Positions 20,346 to 34,900 of a DNA stretch of 64,000 nt are shown here, in pieces (position 1 is the stretch's first letter; each line of letters opens with the position of its first letter). Both the position numbers and the translations under genes were made by a program. Source of the stretch: Hofstenia miamia. Lineage: Eukaryota; Xenacoelomorpha; Acoela. Location: assembly GCA_004352715.1 (NCBI GenBank), contig SCFE01000064.1:752831-816830 (forward strand), read 5' to 3'. The notes under the pieces are model-generated. The model searched no databases and had not been told where the DNA came from. It saw only the letters and a list, made by a program, of their open reading frames with translations.

Positions 20346-23300
20346 TGCTACGCAAAAGATGTTATTCTAGTCGGCAATTAGTCAATTTTAAATTGAATGT
20401 ATTTACTGAATTACAAACACAAACGCCAGTTCGCAAATAAATGATGCGTATATAATATGATGGCTACTTACAAAAGAACTGAATTCGAATCTATAAAATA
20501 CATCTAATTGAAAAAATCATTAAATACTGATATTCTGTTCAATGTACAAAAACTTTCAAAGTATTGCAATTCTTAACAAAAGTACAACTTCTAAAATCTG
20601 TTCATGGTTATATGGACTAACATTGAGAGCTCTTTATTTAGAAAATCGCATTTGATTTGCATATGTATATAGTAAATCATCATTAAAATCTTTGAAAAAA
20701 TTCCATATGTAAGTAACATCAAATTGAGCTAAAGCACCTTTAGTTGGAAACCTATGGAGAGATCATGATAGAAAAATAAACTTGTTAACATCTAATAAAA
20801 AGATTGCTTTTAAAATCTTAAAGCAAAAACAAATAAAAAGACTGTTAAATACAAGGTTGAAAACAAATAAACAAAATAAACATATCCCCACATTTAAACA
20901 AAACAAAGACGAGCACCGAAGTTGGAAGAAGATATTTACAAGATCTCTTTACATTTCATTAATCATTGATTGAAATTTACAATGTGTATTACTTCCAATT
21001 AAAATATTCACAATTCATAAATACATTGGAAAAGAATTGTAAATTGAATATAAGCGAAATAGAATTCATCGAAACCAAAACCTGCAAGCAATGATCATGA
21101 TTCGAATACAAGGCACGGTCTTTATCATGGTGCAACTAAAACTTTCATATTAAATTTTACAATAGAAAATAAAGTATATTAATTAAAATCTTAACAACAA
21201 GTTTACTAATATTTACAGCTCTGATCAAATTCGTTTACCATTTCAGAAGATGGTAATAATATTTTTAAACGCAATTTTTTTTAAATAATTTTTCATGTAG
21301 TTTTAATTTTTCTATCAGCGCTTTGAATTTTTGCTAATAACGAATTTCATTTCATAAAATCACTACCATATTTTTATAAAATAGAATACAAACGTTATTT
21401 TCAAACTAAACCACTGGAGACAATAATTATACAATGCGAACTTTAGTTTCCGAGTCTACAAATTTTAATAACTTAATATAGTGCACTAATTATCGTAAAT
21501 GCCGACATTGAGATGAGGCTTGTGCGTATTTAATTGATTTTTCAATGTACTTCATATCTTCTGCTTTATGGTTGGAGTAAAGATTGGATGTTTTTCATGC
21601 AAAACCCTTGCAACATTAGCCCTCAATAAAAAGGGATACAAAAACTACACAATAATGTTCCTAAGGTTGCATTAAAAATTTGGTTTCTAAGCAATATACT
21701 AAGCAGTAACACATTAAAATATAAAGCTTTGAGACATTGGTATCAATGATCTCAAAGAAATTTCTTTGCAATCACGCTGTGGCAGTTCCAGAATATTCTT
21801 GGATGATGAATGCAGGTTTGTTTGTAAGTTGCTACCTGATCAGAAATCGTTTGAATCAGTCGTATAAACTCCATATAAAGATTAATGATGATTTTAGGGA
21901 TGGTGGACGATGATCAATTTCGTACCAAAATTATTTATTTTGCAAAATTTAAACGGAGAAAAAACGAATGGTACATAGACTGGACCAAAAATTAACAAAA
22001 ATATTGCTATTCTTCGATTTGAAATTCTCTGGACGAAAAGGAAAATTCACTTCAATGTAGTTGGTTGAATGCTGCAAAGAACGTGTTCACTTGATCTCTG
22101 TAAAATCGGTTCGTTTTCATTTATTGCAAGATTTTCAACAAATTGAAGTAAATATCAACCCCAAATTCACGATTTGGCATTACCTTTGGATATTATTCAC
22201 CATAGTGACTGTAATGCTTTTAACCAACATGAAGTTTAAGTTCATCAAACTATAACAATGTCAAGACTAATACTATAACTTTTTAAACTCAAATATGCTT
22301 TCCAAAAACTAAGTGAATGTCATATTGTATCTCAACCTTTACCTTAACATCAATAGATTATTTTTTAATAGGTAAGCTTCACAGATAAAAAGGTCGAACT
22401 GATGGAGCAAAATTATTTGAGAGTCAGAGCAAAACTTTAATCTAAGATTAATCAAAATTTAAAGATGAATATAAAATTGTTCTAAAATCATTGTAGGTAT
22501 ACAAAATTGATTATCAGAACTCTTAGCAGAATTATGGATAATTTGGACAGACGCAGATTCATCTCACGATTATAAAAATCCTAAACGTAATTTAATTAAA
22601 GATAAAGCACTTCTCGAGTGTCAACGTCAAAAATGAAATTAGTTTTGCAAAATAATTAAATTTCAATTTCCTGTAGAACGATTTTGTGAGTTAGGAGAAC
22701 ACAGTTGCGATTCATCTTAATCTGTTATTAATGAATGAAGTTGGTCACGAAAACGTGTGATTAATTACAATAGGCTGATCATGTAAAGCTAAAAGATAGA
22801 AAAAACTGAACATCATATTTGAAAAAAAATTACTGCCACAAAATTTCTTGGATGAAGATGACTGTATATACACATCATAACTGTAAATAAAGGAATGTGC
22901 ACGGAGATTGCTGAAATGTCATAGAAGATGTAAATTATGTGTAAAAAATATTTTCCTTTAAAATGTAGCTTGACATTTAGTAATATTAAACAGCCAGGAT
23001 AAATTATACTGCTATGCCTGCAAAAAAAGAATGCTGCGATAAGTAGGTCAACCATAACTGATATTTCTGGCATTTGGGCTATTCATTATTTTTGCTACTT
23101 TAAAAGTCAATTTTAGGTAAATTTTGCTTGTAACACTAGACTGCTCGTTAAATGTCAATGCGTGGAGCAGGAATTAGTTCTTGCGTGCTAATATAGATCT
23201 TTGACGATGCTGTTAGGGAGTTAAACATCCACTTTAGCAGTGAACGATCCTTTAGCTACATCTTGAAAGCTGAATGAGTGGAGTGTTTAAAAGAAAATTT

Positions 23301-23626
23301 TGAACAACAAAAAATGCTACAACCTTCTCAATATTGCATTCCTCCGCTATGCAAATTCTGAAGTTAATTCCCCCTGAATTTTCCTGAAAGTGGTAAAATT
23401 CCTTTGAAAATTACGATAATTGCTTTTGTGTAATTGCAATATATAAACGCTAAATTATCAATACTGAAAATCTAAAATGCGCTATACACAGGATTTTAAC
23501 GTCAAATTTGGGGTTCTCCTAATGATTTTACACGTGTGTCCAATTTTCATCCTAATAAGAATTGCTCGTGATTTACTCAAATCAACTGCATTCTGTAACT
23601 GTGCTGATGCCAACAAGAAGAAAACC
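20346..23626. other. Long gene-free stretch
   Basis: No exon with plausible splice sites or known domain was found on either strand. The open frames are short and AT-driven. No intact element recognised. Confidence 0.45.
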
Positions 23627-23646
23627 CTGTCTCTTTATACACATCT
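23627..23646. other. Tn5/Nextera mosaic-end-like sequence with one extra base
   Basis: CTGTCTCTTTATACACATCT equals the 19-base Nextera mosaic end CTGTCTCTTATACACATCT with one extra T. A chance match this close in 64 kb is very unlikely. It lies about 375 bp downstream of the STARD10-like stop codon and suggests residual adapter or a chimeric join. Confidence 0.55.
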
Positions 23647-24021
23647 TGTCTAAATCTTGGCAACCAAGTCGAAGCGAATAGAAACCCTATAATCTCAACA
23701 ATAGCACGATTACAGTCTAAAACAAACTTTAAGATTAATGTCAAAGTCAAATCACATACATCCTCGCTAAAAGGTTCCATCGGTAATTTTCGCACATGAA
23801 TTACCTGGTTGAAAATGAACCAGGCAAAAATGAAAGCCATTAAACAAAAATACTTATTGATATCATCCATGAAAATCACCCCTGGTTATATTTAGCAAAA
23901 CAGTAGTAAAACCATTTTACTAATCAGGTTCATACAACAGCATGATCTTCCTATGCTACTGTAATCATTCACAATTAAATAAATAGATAATACGGGGAAA
24001 TTATATGAATGCCATCTAACC

Positions 24022-24315
24022 TTAATTTACATTGAAACCATTAGAAACCGAATAATCTTCGTCATCTGGAGTATTACTGCTGTCATTTGGATTGCCTATC
24101 AAATCTGTGAACTCTTCTTCGCTGAGATTGTCCATGTCCAACTCTTGAAGTGAAGGATGTTGTGAGAGCTGATTACCTACTTCCGTGTCCTCGGGATTCC
24201 AACGAGGCAGGCCTTCCATCAACTGCTCAGGATAAAGCCAAGGTTTTAGAGTAGGATTATTCACTTTTTTCCATGTATCATATCCACGACATGCTTTGTG
24301 GAGGTTCTTGATGGT
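24022..24315 (-). CDS. STARD10: STARD10-like gene, terminal exon
   Basis: Acceptor CATTGTAG|ACCATC. Reads TIKNLHKACRGYDTWKKV (C-terminal START helix), LKPWLYPEQ, then an acidic low-complexity tail ending in GFNVN and TAA at 24022-24024. Confidence 0.9.
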   Translation of the reverse strand, partial: TIKNLHKACRGYDTWKKVNNPTLKPWLYPEQLMEGLPRWNPEDTEVGNQLSQHPSLQELDMDNLSEEEFTDLIGNPNDSSNTPDDEDYSVSNGFNVN

Positions 24316-27300
24316 CTACAATGTACACTAGTTACAAAAAAACACTACGACATCATAATAAAATTACAAACCCAAACAAGGATATAGAACAAAAAAAAAG
24401 GAATGTAACATGTGGGCCACTGGATTAGCATAATTGGCAAAAATAAAAACTGGTCGCCATATTAAATTTCATTATGACAAATTGGTATAATAATGAGCAA
24501 AAAAAGTTTTTTTTCAACTACAAGTCTGGCATAGATACAAGAAGATTTAACCTAAAATGCAATTGGAAAACGACTTGGTGTAGTGCTGTCAATGGTATAC
24601 CGATGTTTGGTCTGATTCGCGGCGACGAGATCATACTCGGCAAGTAAGTATCTGGGCAGGACGCAGGTGATATCTGCAAGAATTGACAGCTTCAATACAA
24701 ATTTGCATCACAGTATTACTGTCAGCCCAGTTCTCCCACTCTAAGACATCATTTGCAAGGTGATATCAGTCAACATGCAGGCCAAGGCTGTCCAAGAAAC
24801 ATCAATGATATATTGGCAGCACTTGCCAAGTATTATGCATATGGAATTATCAAGACTGGCACAGCAATATGTTTACAGATGAGAGTGTTATAAACGGTTC
24901 TACGCTTTCTCGTTGAGTATGCTCTGCCCAGTGAAGAGTGGTCTAATCTTTGTTAGAACGTGCCACATGTAAAACAATCACTAAGTGTGATGATCTGAGG
25001 TTCAATTGGTACTGCCCTACCAATTGTATTGCCATAGGGATTAAACATTAATTCACCTATGTATCGCAATCTATTGAACAAAAAAGTAGAAGATTGGATG
25101 GTAAGACTTGGTTGCAGCATATTTGAGCAGCAATACGGCAAGAATGGTACGGGATTGGTTTTTCCAAAATTTTAAAGTCCTCCAGTCATATCCTGGTAGT
25201 TTTGAGGACTTAAATCTGATCGAAAACATTTGGGCAGTGGTCAAAACGGACGTTATGCAGTACAAACCATATTTGATTAAAGTGGTGAAGCAGGTGTGAA
25301 AGAACGTGATAGCGGGTGGTTTGCTCAAAGCGGTGATGGAATCCATACTGAAGTCGTATAAAAAGTAAAGATGGAACTTTTGAATAGTTGACACTCATTC
25401 CATGCATTGTCACTGTTAGTTTGTTGATATAATAACTTTGTGCATATTTTTTCAATTATGCTAATCCAGTGGCCAGAGTGGTATATTGCTAAAATCATGT
25501 TCACAATGTTTTACATGAGTCTACAAAGTCAATGGGATTTTTTCTAAAGATGAACTTATTTTATTTGTTTTCTTTGTTTAAAGAATTATCAGGAATGAGA
25601 ATTCCAGATTTGGCGGATAATTACTTAATGGTGTCCATTTTATAGAATTCTTCCTTTGATTAGAACTATTTATAAGAGTTTGCCAAGAAATTAACTTTTT
25701 AGTTTGATATTCAATTTAAAAAATCAAAGAAAAGTATTCGTTCTTTATCAAATGATGTGAATGCAATCTTGAGAATAGATAAATTTAGTAAATTCACATC
25801 ATAAATAAGGTCGATGTAACTAAATAAGTTGAACTAATTATGTATGGTGTTAGAATGTTAAATAACGGAGTTGTATAGACCTAGCAATCGCCAATGGATT
25901 ACCTTTGGAACAATTCTCGAAGCGACGGGATTAAACAACCAACTGGGAATCCTTCCTTTGGGATCGCTTTGTCCAATATAAGTAAATTCGCAAGATGGTT
26001 GCGAGTTATCAAGCGGCCTTACACAGTAGCCGGTGAGATATGAAATGGCACGAACATAGTCTTTACGAGGTGGATAATTCTAAAACCTTCAATTTAATGA
26101 TTCAGAATAAAAAACTTATATAACCCTAAACACAATGGAAAGATTATGCACGATTTTAGAAAATAGAGTTTAACATTGAACGGTAAAATATCCCGACAAA
26201 CATTTAAAATCGACTGAAATTCCAACATAAACCTTAGAGAGTGAAAAGGCACGCAATGCTCTAAAAATAATCTTGACTTGCGTAATTAGCATGCAAATAT
26301 TTGCCGAACGGACTATCATTTTATAGAACGTGACGCCGAGGTTCGCAGATGTATGCGTAAAATGCCATGAGGCGAGAGTTATATTGACTGCATTTCACAT
26401 GATTCAAGTTAAAGTAAATGCATGTCAATTAGTAAGAGCATATACTCCAAAATTTAAACGAGAACGAGTACAAAATTAGCAATTATTTCAAAACGAATTA
26501 TAATCTAAATCTCGATTAATCACTCAAAATGACAAAAACACAACACAATGAATTATCTCACAAATTTCTCTCTTAATATCAAATATAAATAAATAATTAA
26601 ACAAATAAAGAAATAAATATATTAGGGGTTGTAACAACTAATTAATTTTTAATAGAAAAGTTTTAGTAAATTAAAGATGACTTATTAGTTAACTTTTAAC
26701 TTAATTCAAATTTCTACACTAAAATTTATTGAAAAATCAGTGAAGGAGAACTAATGGAAAAGGGTTTTTTAAATATTGCCAGAAAACCATTTACGCGAAC
26801 GCACAAGCATGCTAAAAGTATTTGTTCAAGTGACGAACGTGTCTTTTTAAAAACGTGACCAGCAAAACTGAATAATCGTTCACGTAGAACTGAATTTGAT
26901 TAATATTTAAATAAAAATTTAAATAATTAATCCATTAATTAATTAATTTTTAAATTATGCAGCCTTAATATATATGTGTAATAAAGTATTCGGTTGCAAA
27001 GAATGAAATATTTACAATTAAGAAATCTGTTCTAAACACAAAATTTATACATGTGTATATATATATATATATATATTNNNNNNNNNNNNNNNNNNNNNNN
27101 NNNNNNNNNNNNNNNNNNNNNNNNNNNNNNNNNNNNNNNNNNNNNNNNNNNNNNNNNNNNNNNNNNNNNNNNNNNNNNNNNNNNNNNNNNNNNNNNNNNN
27201 NNNNNNNNNNNNNNNNNNNNNNNNNNNNNNNNNNNNNNNNNNNNNNNNNNNNNNNNNNNNNNNNNNNNNNNNNNNNNNNNNNNNNNNNNNNNNNNNNNNN

Positions 27301-27554
27301 NNNNNNNNNNNNNNNNNNNNNNNNNNNNNNNNNNNNNNNNNNNNNNNNNNNNNNNNNNNNNNNNNNNNNNNNNNNNNNNNNNNNNNNNNNNNNNNNNNNN
27401 NNNNNNNNNNNNNNNNNNNNNNNNNNNNNNNNNNNNNNNNNNNNNNNNNNNNNNNNNNNNNNNNNNNNNNNNNNNNNNNNNNNNNNNNNNNNNNNNNNNN
27501 NNNNNNNNNNNNNNNNNNNNNNNNNNNNNNNNNNNNNAATATATATAAATATAA

Positions 27555-27604
<50 letters not shown>

Positions 27605-30460
27605 CCTTATGTTGTATGGAGTGATTCATGATTAAATACTCTTTTCCAGTGAATATCCAAGATCTTTGCACAACAAAGTCGCGATACTTCAAGGGACGAG
27701 GTGCTTTCACTAAAATATCGATTGTTAACATTAAAATCAGTGCCTATGCCTACAACTTCACTCCAAAACTAAATAAACAAATATTCTATTAAAAGATGAA
27801 ATGGAAGGAATCGTTATTCAGGTGCTGTGGGAATAAATACAATGGGCCTCGAGACCAAAAATAAAATATCTCTGCAGTCTGGTCCTGTGACAGTGAGATC
27901 ATTAAAGGGATCAGGAATGGAGAGATATTATTAGCTTAACAGTTTACAAAACCAATTCGAAATTGTAATATTAATAAGATGAAAACCATTATATGTATGC
28001 AAAACTAACTTCCGTAGTAGCAGATGTCATTCATGGGGTTGATGTATGAGACATCCTTGTATTCATTCATATGATCATCCCAACACTCGCGATAGATGGG
28101 ATCATGTAGAACGTCATAAAGCAATTCAGCCGAGACATCGGAAAACACAGCTCTCACCTAAAATAGTATTAGAGATTGAGAAATACTTTGTCGTTGTGAA
28201 AGAATAGTGCTGACATTTGCGAATAGAACCCGAAAAATTTTCATTGGATAGTGAATTGAAAAAGTAGTCAATAGCTAATTCAGAGAAACAAGTGAAAGTA
28301 AAATGCACTTCATTTTGAATTAGGTTATGGTCCACAAAAATCTTTCATAGTAAAAGGACCAAAATAAAACACTAATCTAAAAAAGACTATTACAATGATG
28401 CAATGATGACATGGGTAGTGGCAGAATTAACCCTCGCAAAGTTAAAAACTTTGACACGCATCGCCAAAATATGTTTATGTAAATCTAATTAGTATTTGAC
28501 ATAACTTAAATAATATATTTAAATTTGTAGATTAAATTTCGGATATTGAGTGAAAAGTAACATTTGACACAGAGTATTTTTGTCTGCTGAATTCACAGAG
28601 GGAGAGGTTGATTCAACCCCTCATTCAAATATAACTATTTCTACTAAATATTTTAAAATCAAACTTTGCACATTGTTAAAAAATTTTTCCTCCACAAAAC
28701 ACGACCATTAACTAGATGATGACATCGTCATTTCCAAAGATATGTAGCGAAAAAGTGGTGATTTTTTCAAGTTTTGTGCCAACCTGGTTTATTAAGAAAA
28801 AAAGTTTTACTAAACAAAAACTTATTCTCTTATGCATAATTTGTTTTTATTGAAAACTAGAAAAGTACCAAACCGCAAAATTGCTGCATTTTGAGGTAGC
28901 CCATCGAAACTGATTCGACTCTGATACTAACAAACCCTTACTTGAAGAATGCAGTTAGAACTGAGCGATGTGAAAATTTTCTACAAGGCTACTGTTATAG
29001 AAAAAAATTGAAAAAAATATCAAAAAGGGGTCCATAATTGTCTGTCGGTACATTTTTTAAAAGTAAAAACAAAATTCAGAATTTGTTGAATAGTCATTCT
29101 TAATCAAAAATTCTAAATTGAAATCTCAGAAACAAAATTTTGTTCGATGTAAAATAATTTTCTGACAACTGTTTAATCCAATTCGGCTAAAAATTATTGA
29201 ATGTATTAATATCTAGTTAGACCACATATATCTTTTCTATTTTTGGTAATCAAAATATTTAATATTATCAAAAATCACTTCCTTTGACAGAAGTAAATAC
29301 TAAACTTTCATTAAACCAAATATGCTGCGACGAATTGTAATGAATATTAGTGGAAATAAATGAATTATTATTTGAGTAGCTGTTCACTCTACGTCGCTCT
29401 AGCAAGTGCAGGTTTATTCGAAGGGTAGAAAGCATACATCGCGATAATCTCCACAAAAAATTGTCCCAGATGGAAAAGTAAATAGATGTACGCATTTAAG
29501 ATTTGTGCTTTGTAAATTTTGTATAAAAACTTTTTTACTGTCCAGCTGCCAAGAAAATACAAATACTTAAAGTAAAAATTTTGCCTCTTTGAGGAAATAA
29601 CGGACATAACTACTTCTTTTATCCAAATGTAATCGATTCAATGAGGAAAAGGCTGCGATTTTTCGATTTCCTGAAAAAACGATGATACTGAACAAATTTT
29701 TCATTCACAGGTTCTTACATAATATCATTAACAAAATAGCTATCAGGAAAGAATCGCGGAATGAGCTTTCCCACGAAATCGACGAGTCCATAATCGGTTA
29801 AAAACAAATTTGCATTTTGATGATACCATTGTTAAACAACTGATCATTTTTCATTTTTTTAATTGTTACAAAAAATCTAAAATGACAAAGAGATATGAAA
29901 CATATTATGATAAAAACCACACAAAAATAGAAGCCAGCAAAGAAAGATTGTTATAAAGAAACAATAAAGAAGACACTGTNNNNNNNNNNNNNNNNNNNNN
30001 NNNNNNNNNNNNNNNNNNNNNNNNNNNNNNNNNNNNNNNNNNNNNNNNNNNNNNNNNNNNNNNNNNNNNNNNNNNNNNNNNNNNNNNNNNNNNNNNNNNN
30101 NNNNNNNNNNNNNNNNNNNNNNNNNNNNNNNNNNNNNNNNNNNNNNNNNNNNNNNNNNNNNNNNNNNNNNNNNNNNNNNNNNNNNNNNNNNNNNNNNNNN
30201 NNNNNNNNNNNNNNNNNNNNNNNNNNNNNNNNNNNNNNNNNNNNNNNNNNNNNNNNNNNNNNNNNNNNNNNNNNNNNNNNNNNNNNNNNNNNNNNNNNNN
30301 NNNNNNNNNNNNNNNNNNNNNNNNNNNNNNNNNNNNNNNNNNNNNNNNNNNNNNNNNNNNNNNNNNNNNNNNNNNNNNNNNNNNNNNNNNNNNNNNNNNN
30401 NNNNNNNNNNNNNNNNNNNNNNNNNNNNNNNNNNNNNNNNNNNNNNNNNNNNNNNNTATA

Positions 30461-30498
<38 letters not shown>

Positions 30499-31931
30499 CA
30501 TACATACATACATGAGTTATTTTTTCTGCAATATTTTAGTGCATTGTGCATAATTAATGTTAGGTTTGAAATAATTTGTATATATAATCACCTAGTAAAT
30601 TTCCTAAATTTTTTATATACATAAGGACCAACCTAATTTAAAATGCATGTGCATCAATAATATTAATAAAATATGAAAGCCATTGACTTTAGACATTTTT
30701 AAATTACTGCCAGAACTTATTTTGGAAGTTTTACAATGAATGACAGCAAAGCAACGAGTGAATACGTGTCTTTCGGTAATTCAAGGCCAATAATGAATGG
30801 AATTTTAAATTTACAATCGACCAGTAAGACATAAAAACTAAAACCAAGTAAAATTGGATTATACTAAAGATTTTGAAACTTGCAACATATTTGTAAAATG
30901 GAAATGAATGTATTTCATAGCCATGAACAAATGTTATTAAATACATAGTTTTTGAAGCATTTCGTCATGACTAGAAACTAACTATTCAGAAATAAAACAA
31001 AACACTGACTTTAAAATATTTAAAATACATCTTCACAACAACAAACAATCAACGACTTAAAATTTCAGAGAATTTAACTGCTAGAAATTGTATTTTTAAA
31101 AGATTTCTCATAGTTTTAAGGCTGATTACAAGGAATTTCAGATACACTGAATAATATTCAAAACATTCTAATCAAACACGGTTCTTTTCACCAAAAATAA
31201 ATATATATATAAATATAAATATATATATATAAATATAAATATATATATATAAATATAAANNNNNNNNNNNNNNNNNNNNNNNNNNNNNNNNNNNNNNNNN
31301 NNNNNNNNNNNNNNNNNNNNNNNNNNNNNNNNNNNNNNNNNNNNNNNNNNNNNNNNNNNNNNNNNNNNNNNNNNNNNNNNNNNNNNNNNNNNNNNNNNNN
31401 NNNNNNNNNNNNNNNNNNNNNNNNNNNNNNNNNNNNNNNNNNNNNNNNNNNNNNNNNNNNNNNNNNNNNNNNNNNNNNNNNNNNNNNNNNNNNNNNNNNN
31501 NNNNNNNNNNNNNNNNNNNNNNNNNNNNNNNNNNNNNNNNNNNNNNNNNNNNNNNNNNNNNNNNNNNNNNNNNNNNNNNNNNNNNNNNNNNNNNNNNNNN
31601 NNNNNNNNNNNNNNNNNNNNNNNNNNNNNNNNNNNNNNNNNNNNNNNNNNNNNNNNNNNNNNNNNNNNNNNNNNNNNNNNNNNNNNNNNNNNNNNNNNNN
31701 NNNNNNNNNNNNNNNNNNNNNNNNNNNNNNNNNNNNNNNNNNNNNNNNNNNNNNNNNNNNNNNNNNNNNNNNNNNNNNNNNNNNNNNNNNNNNNNNNNNN
31801 NNNNNNNNNNNNNNNNNNNNNNNNNNNNNNNNNNNNNNNNNNNNNNNNNNNNNNNNNNNNNNNNNNNNNNNNNNNNNNNNNNNNNNNNNNNNNNNNNNNN
31901 NNNNNNNNNNNNNNNNNNNNNNNNNNNNNNN

Positions 31932-31968
<37 letters not shown>

Positions 31969-34900
31969 AAACATTTAGTTGCTAAAAAAGTTAAAAAAAT
32001 TAAGAAAGAAGTATAGACATCATAAACGCATTAGAAATAACAATAAAACCATTTAAATTACGAGAATAATTACAAGAACTGCAAAGAGGTACACATATAG
32101 GGTGAGTGAGACAGCAAAATTCATACCAAAATAATTATATATATATATATATATACACCAGAGGCGTAGCTAGCATATTTTTCACATGACGCAATACACA
32201 GATTTAATGTGACTCATTAATCATATTTAATCACTAGAGAAGTTGAAATGTTAAAGCAAATAGCACTAACATAAAAACAAAAGATAGGTTCTACGGGTTA
32301 TATTTTCAAAAATACACATACATTAATATCAAGTTTTGCGGCAACTTCCTGATTGAAGGTTGTTCAGCCGATGTGGTGTCATTGTACTGCATAAAAAAGT
32401 CGTAAAAAGATTTTATATAACTAAATCGGACAATAAAAAATAGTCATTATAATGTAAAAACGTTTTCTAATCGTCTGCACCAAAGTAGGGGTCCCATTGG
32501 ATAGAAATGAGTTTAATATAGAGAAGAAAAAGCATAGAATAGAATTCGGAAGTGTTGATAATCCCTTCACCACATGCAAGTTGAACAACTGTTTTCCTTC
32601 ATTAATTTTTGTCCATCACTCGATTACATGCATCTATACACAATTAAATTTGATTAATCACTAGAGATTTTCTCGATTAGCATCAAATTCAATTGAGCTT
32701 AACACTATTTTCCTTTTGGATTTGTTAATAATTCTAATTATTTACCTAAGGTCATGAAATATCGTAACACAACTTTAAAAAACAGTTTTTAAATTGCGAC
32801 TGCTTTCAGTTATGGCTTTAACTGATGTTGGAGATTTTCCACATTTTTCTTTAGGTGAACTGAAATTCGGTCAATTTCAGCGTTATGGACGTTAAAGATG
32901 CATTGGATAAAGCCTCCCTTGGCAGTATTTTGGATATGACTCCTGGAACATTTCTGAGATCAACAGCTAGCAATTCGTGTTTTTATGTTCATGAACTTTT
33001 TGATTCTGAAGTAACATATTTACCCTCCTACCTGGAAGGAGTCTTATATTTCGCCTGTATGCAAAACTGGAGATACTTCGGACATCAAGTGTTATCGTGG
33101 CACAAGCATACCGTCAAAACTTTCCTTAGGTTTTGAACGAGTTTTATATTCTAAACTATATCCCTTTGTAACTCAGAAATTATCATCCCTTCTATGAAAT
33201 ACACTAGCCGTGAATGATCAACTGTTTGCTCTGTATTTAAATTTTAGCAGTGAATCTTTTAAGGAAAGATTAATTAAATGCTTGATTGATATCTTGAGTA
33301 TGTGGATTTATGTACTTTTATTACAGGAAAGCAGCTTATAGATATCCGGGATTATGACAGTTTGCGCTACGATGTAAGATACAATTTACGCAGCTCTACC
33401 TCAATTTGTTGTCAACAGGAACAAGCGCCAACTTCTCGACAATTGGTTTTCACCAAGAGCGTAAAGGCTGCACACAAACTTAACAAAACCACAGAATTAT
33501 TAGTACTTTTAAATCGCTTTGGATGAAAGTTGGTAATAACTTGTTAATGAGATATCTATCAGCTTAACGTGCCGTCGATTAATCTATTGATTAATTGGAG
33601 TCGATTAGCGATAAAATTCCCCCGAATAATAATCGAACTTAAATATTGACTACCCTTAATAAAGTGGAATCCTAAAAAGAAATGAAAAGCGGCGTTATCA
33701 AAAGAGCTATTTGTGAGGGCATATAAATCATTGGTTGCAAAAATCATTTCAAGAAGATCTCACGTTTCAGGAGGATGATGCACACACATGCAGGAAATAT
33801 TAAAAATTTCAAAAGACAGCCCAATGAAAGGCCTGCAGCTTCATCGTATTCAAAAGTCCGACTGTTTGCCAGGACTTGAACAGNNNNNNNNNNNNNNNNN
33901 NNNNATAAATCATTGGTTGCAAAAATCATTTCAAGAAGATCTCACGTTTCAGGAGGATGATGCACACACATGCAGGAAATATTAAAAATTTCAAAAGACA
34001 GCCCAATGAAAGGCCTGCAGCTTCATCGTATTCAAAAGTCCGACTGTTTGCCAGGACTTGAACAGGAGGTCAAATCCGAACTTAGGACAAGTTGAATTTT
34101 GTTTTGAAGTTTGCAAATGAATGAATAGACATAAAAATTGTTGAAAATTTAAAAAAATGTGATCGTTATCAATCAAAAAGTTGAACCCATGGAACCTTCA
34201 TTTTCGCTGTTATATGTTAATATGTATATACTTTGCATTTTATTGCATTTTTATGTTTGTAAAATAAAAAAATATTGTTCTGAATTTTTCTGTCTCACTC
34301 TGCACGATTCTTAATTTGACTAAAAAATTATTAAATTTGGAAAAAGCAGTTATTAATATTTCCAAATGCCGCGGAATATAGAGCATCCAGTATAGGTTTC
34401 TACATGCCCATTAATTTTAAGCGAAGCGACTACATTCACGCCTATTTTGACTCATGCAACTAAGTAATTCGCAACATTTAATCAATGCATGCTCATCGTA
34501 AACATAGGGACGTTTGACAGCCATCAATGGAAGAAACAAACATAAAACTCGAGGTAATTAAGTGCAGACAGCGAATAATCAGTATAAAACTAAAATAAAA
34601 CAAAATTGCAAGTTGAATGTTACCTTTTGACAAAACGGCGTACTCTAAAATAAAACCTGAACAAACAACCACATTATTAGGACAGAAATAGTTTTTTATT
34701 ATTCAATAACATAAAAAAATTAATTATAAAACTTTTCAAAAGTTTCAGTTAAAGTTTAGCATGCATCCAACACTTACAAGTGAATATATACATTTTTACA
34801 TCAAGCTAAATATAAAATGGCTATACAAAATGCTTAGAGAGTTGAAAAGAAAATTAGGGTTGGAAGCGTTAATTGAGTCAAAGATTTTACTAAAATAAAC

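Noticed and set aside
23577-23879. 100-codon minus-strand frame with a hydrophobic N-terminus resembling a signal peptide
   Set aside because: It runs through the mosaic-end-like sequence at 23,627-23,646, shows no domain and has no splice or homology support.
27045-27731. Long frames through the N runs here and at 29,877-30,551, 31,172-31,969, 47,152-47,367 and 53,451-54,105
   Set aside because: They are produced by reading N as open codons. The real coding part at 27,606-27,709 is described as STARD10-like exon 3.
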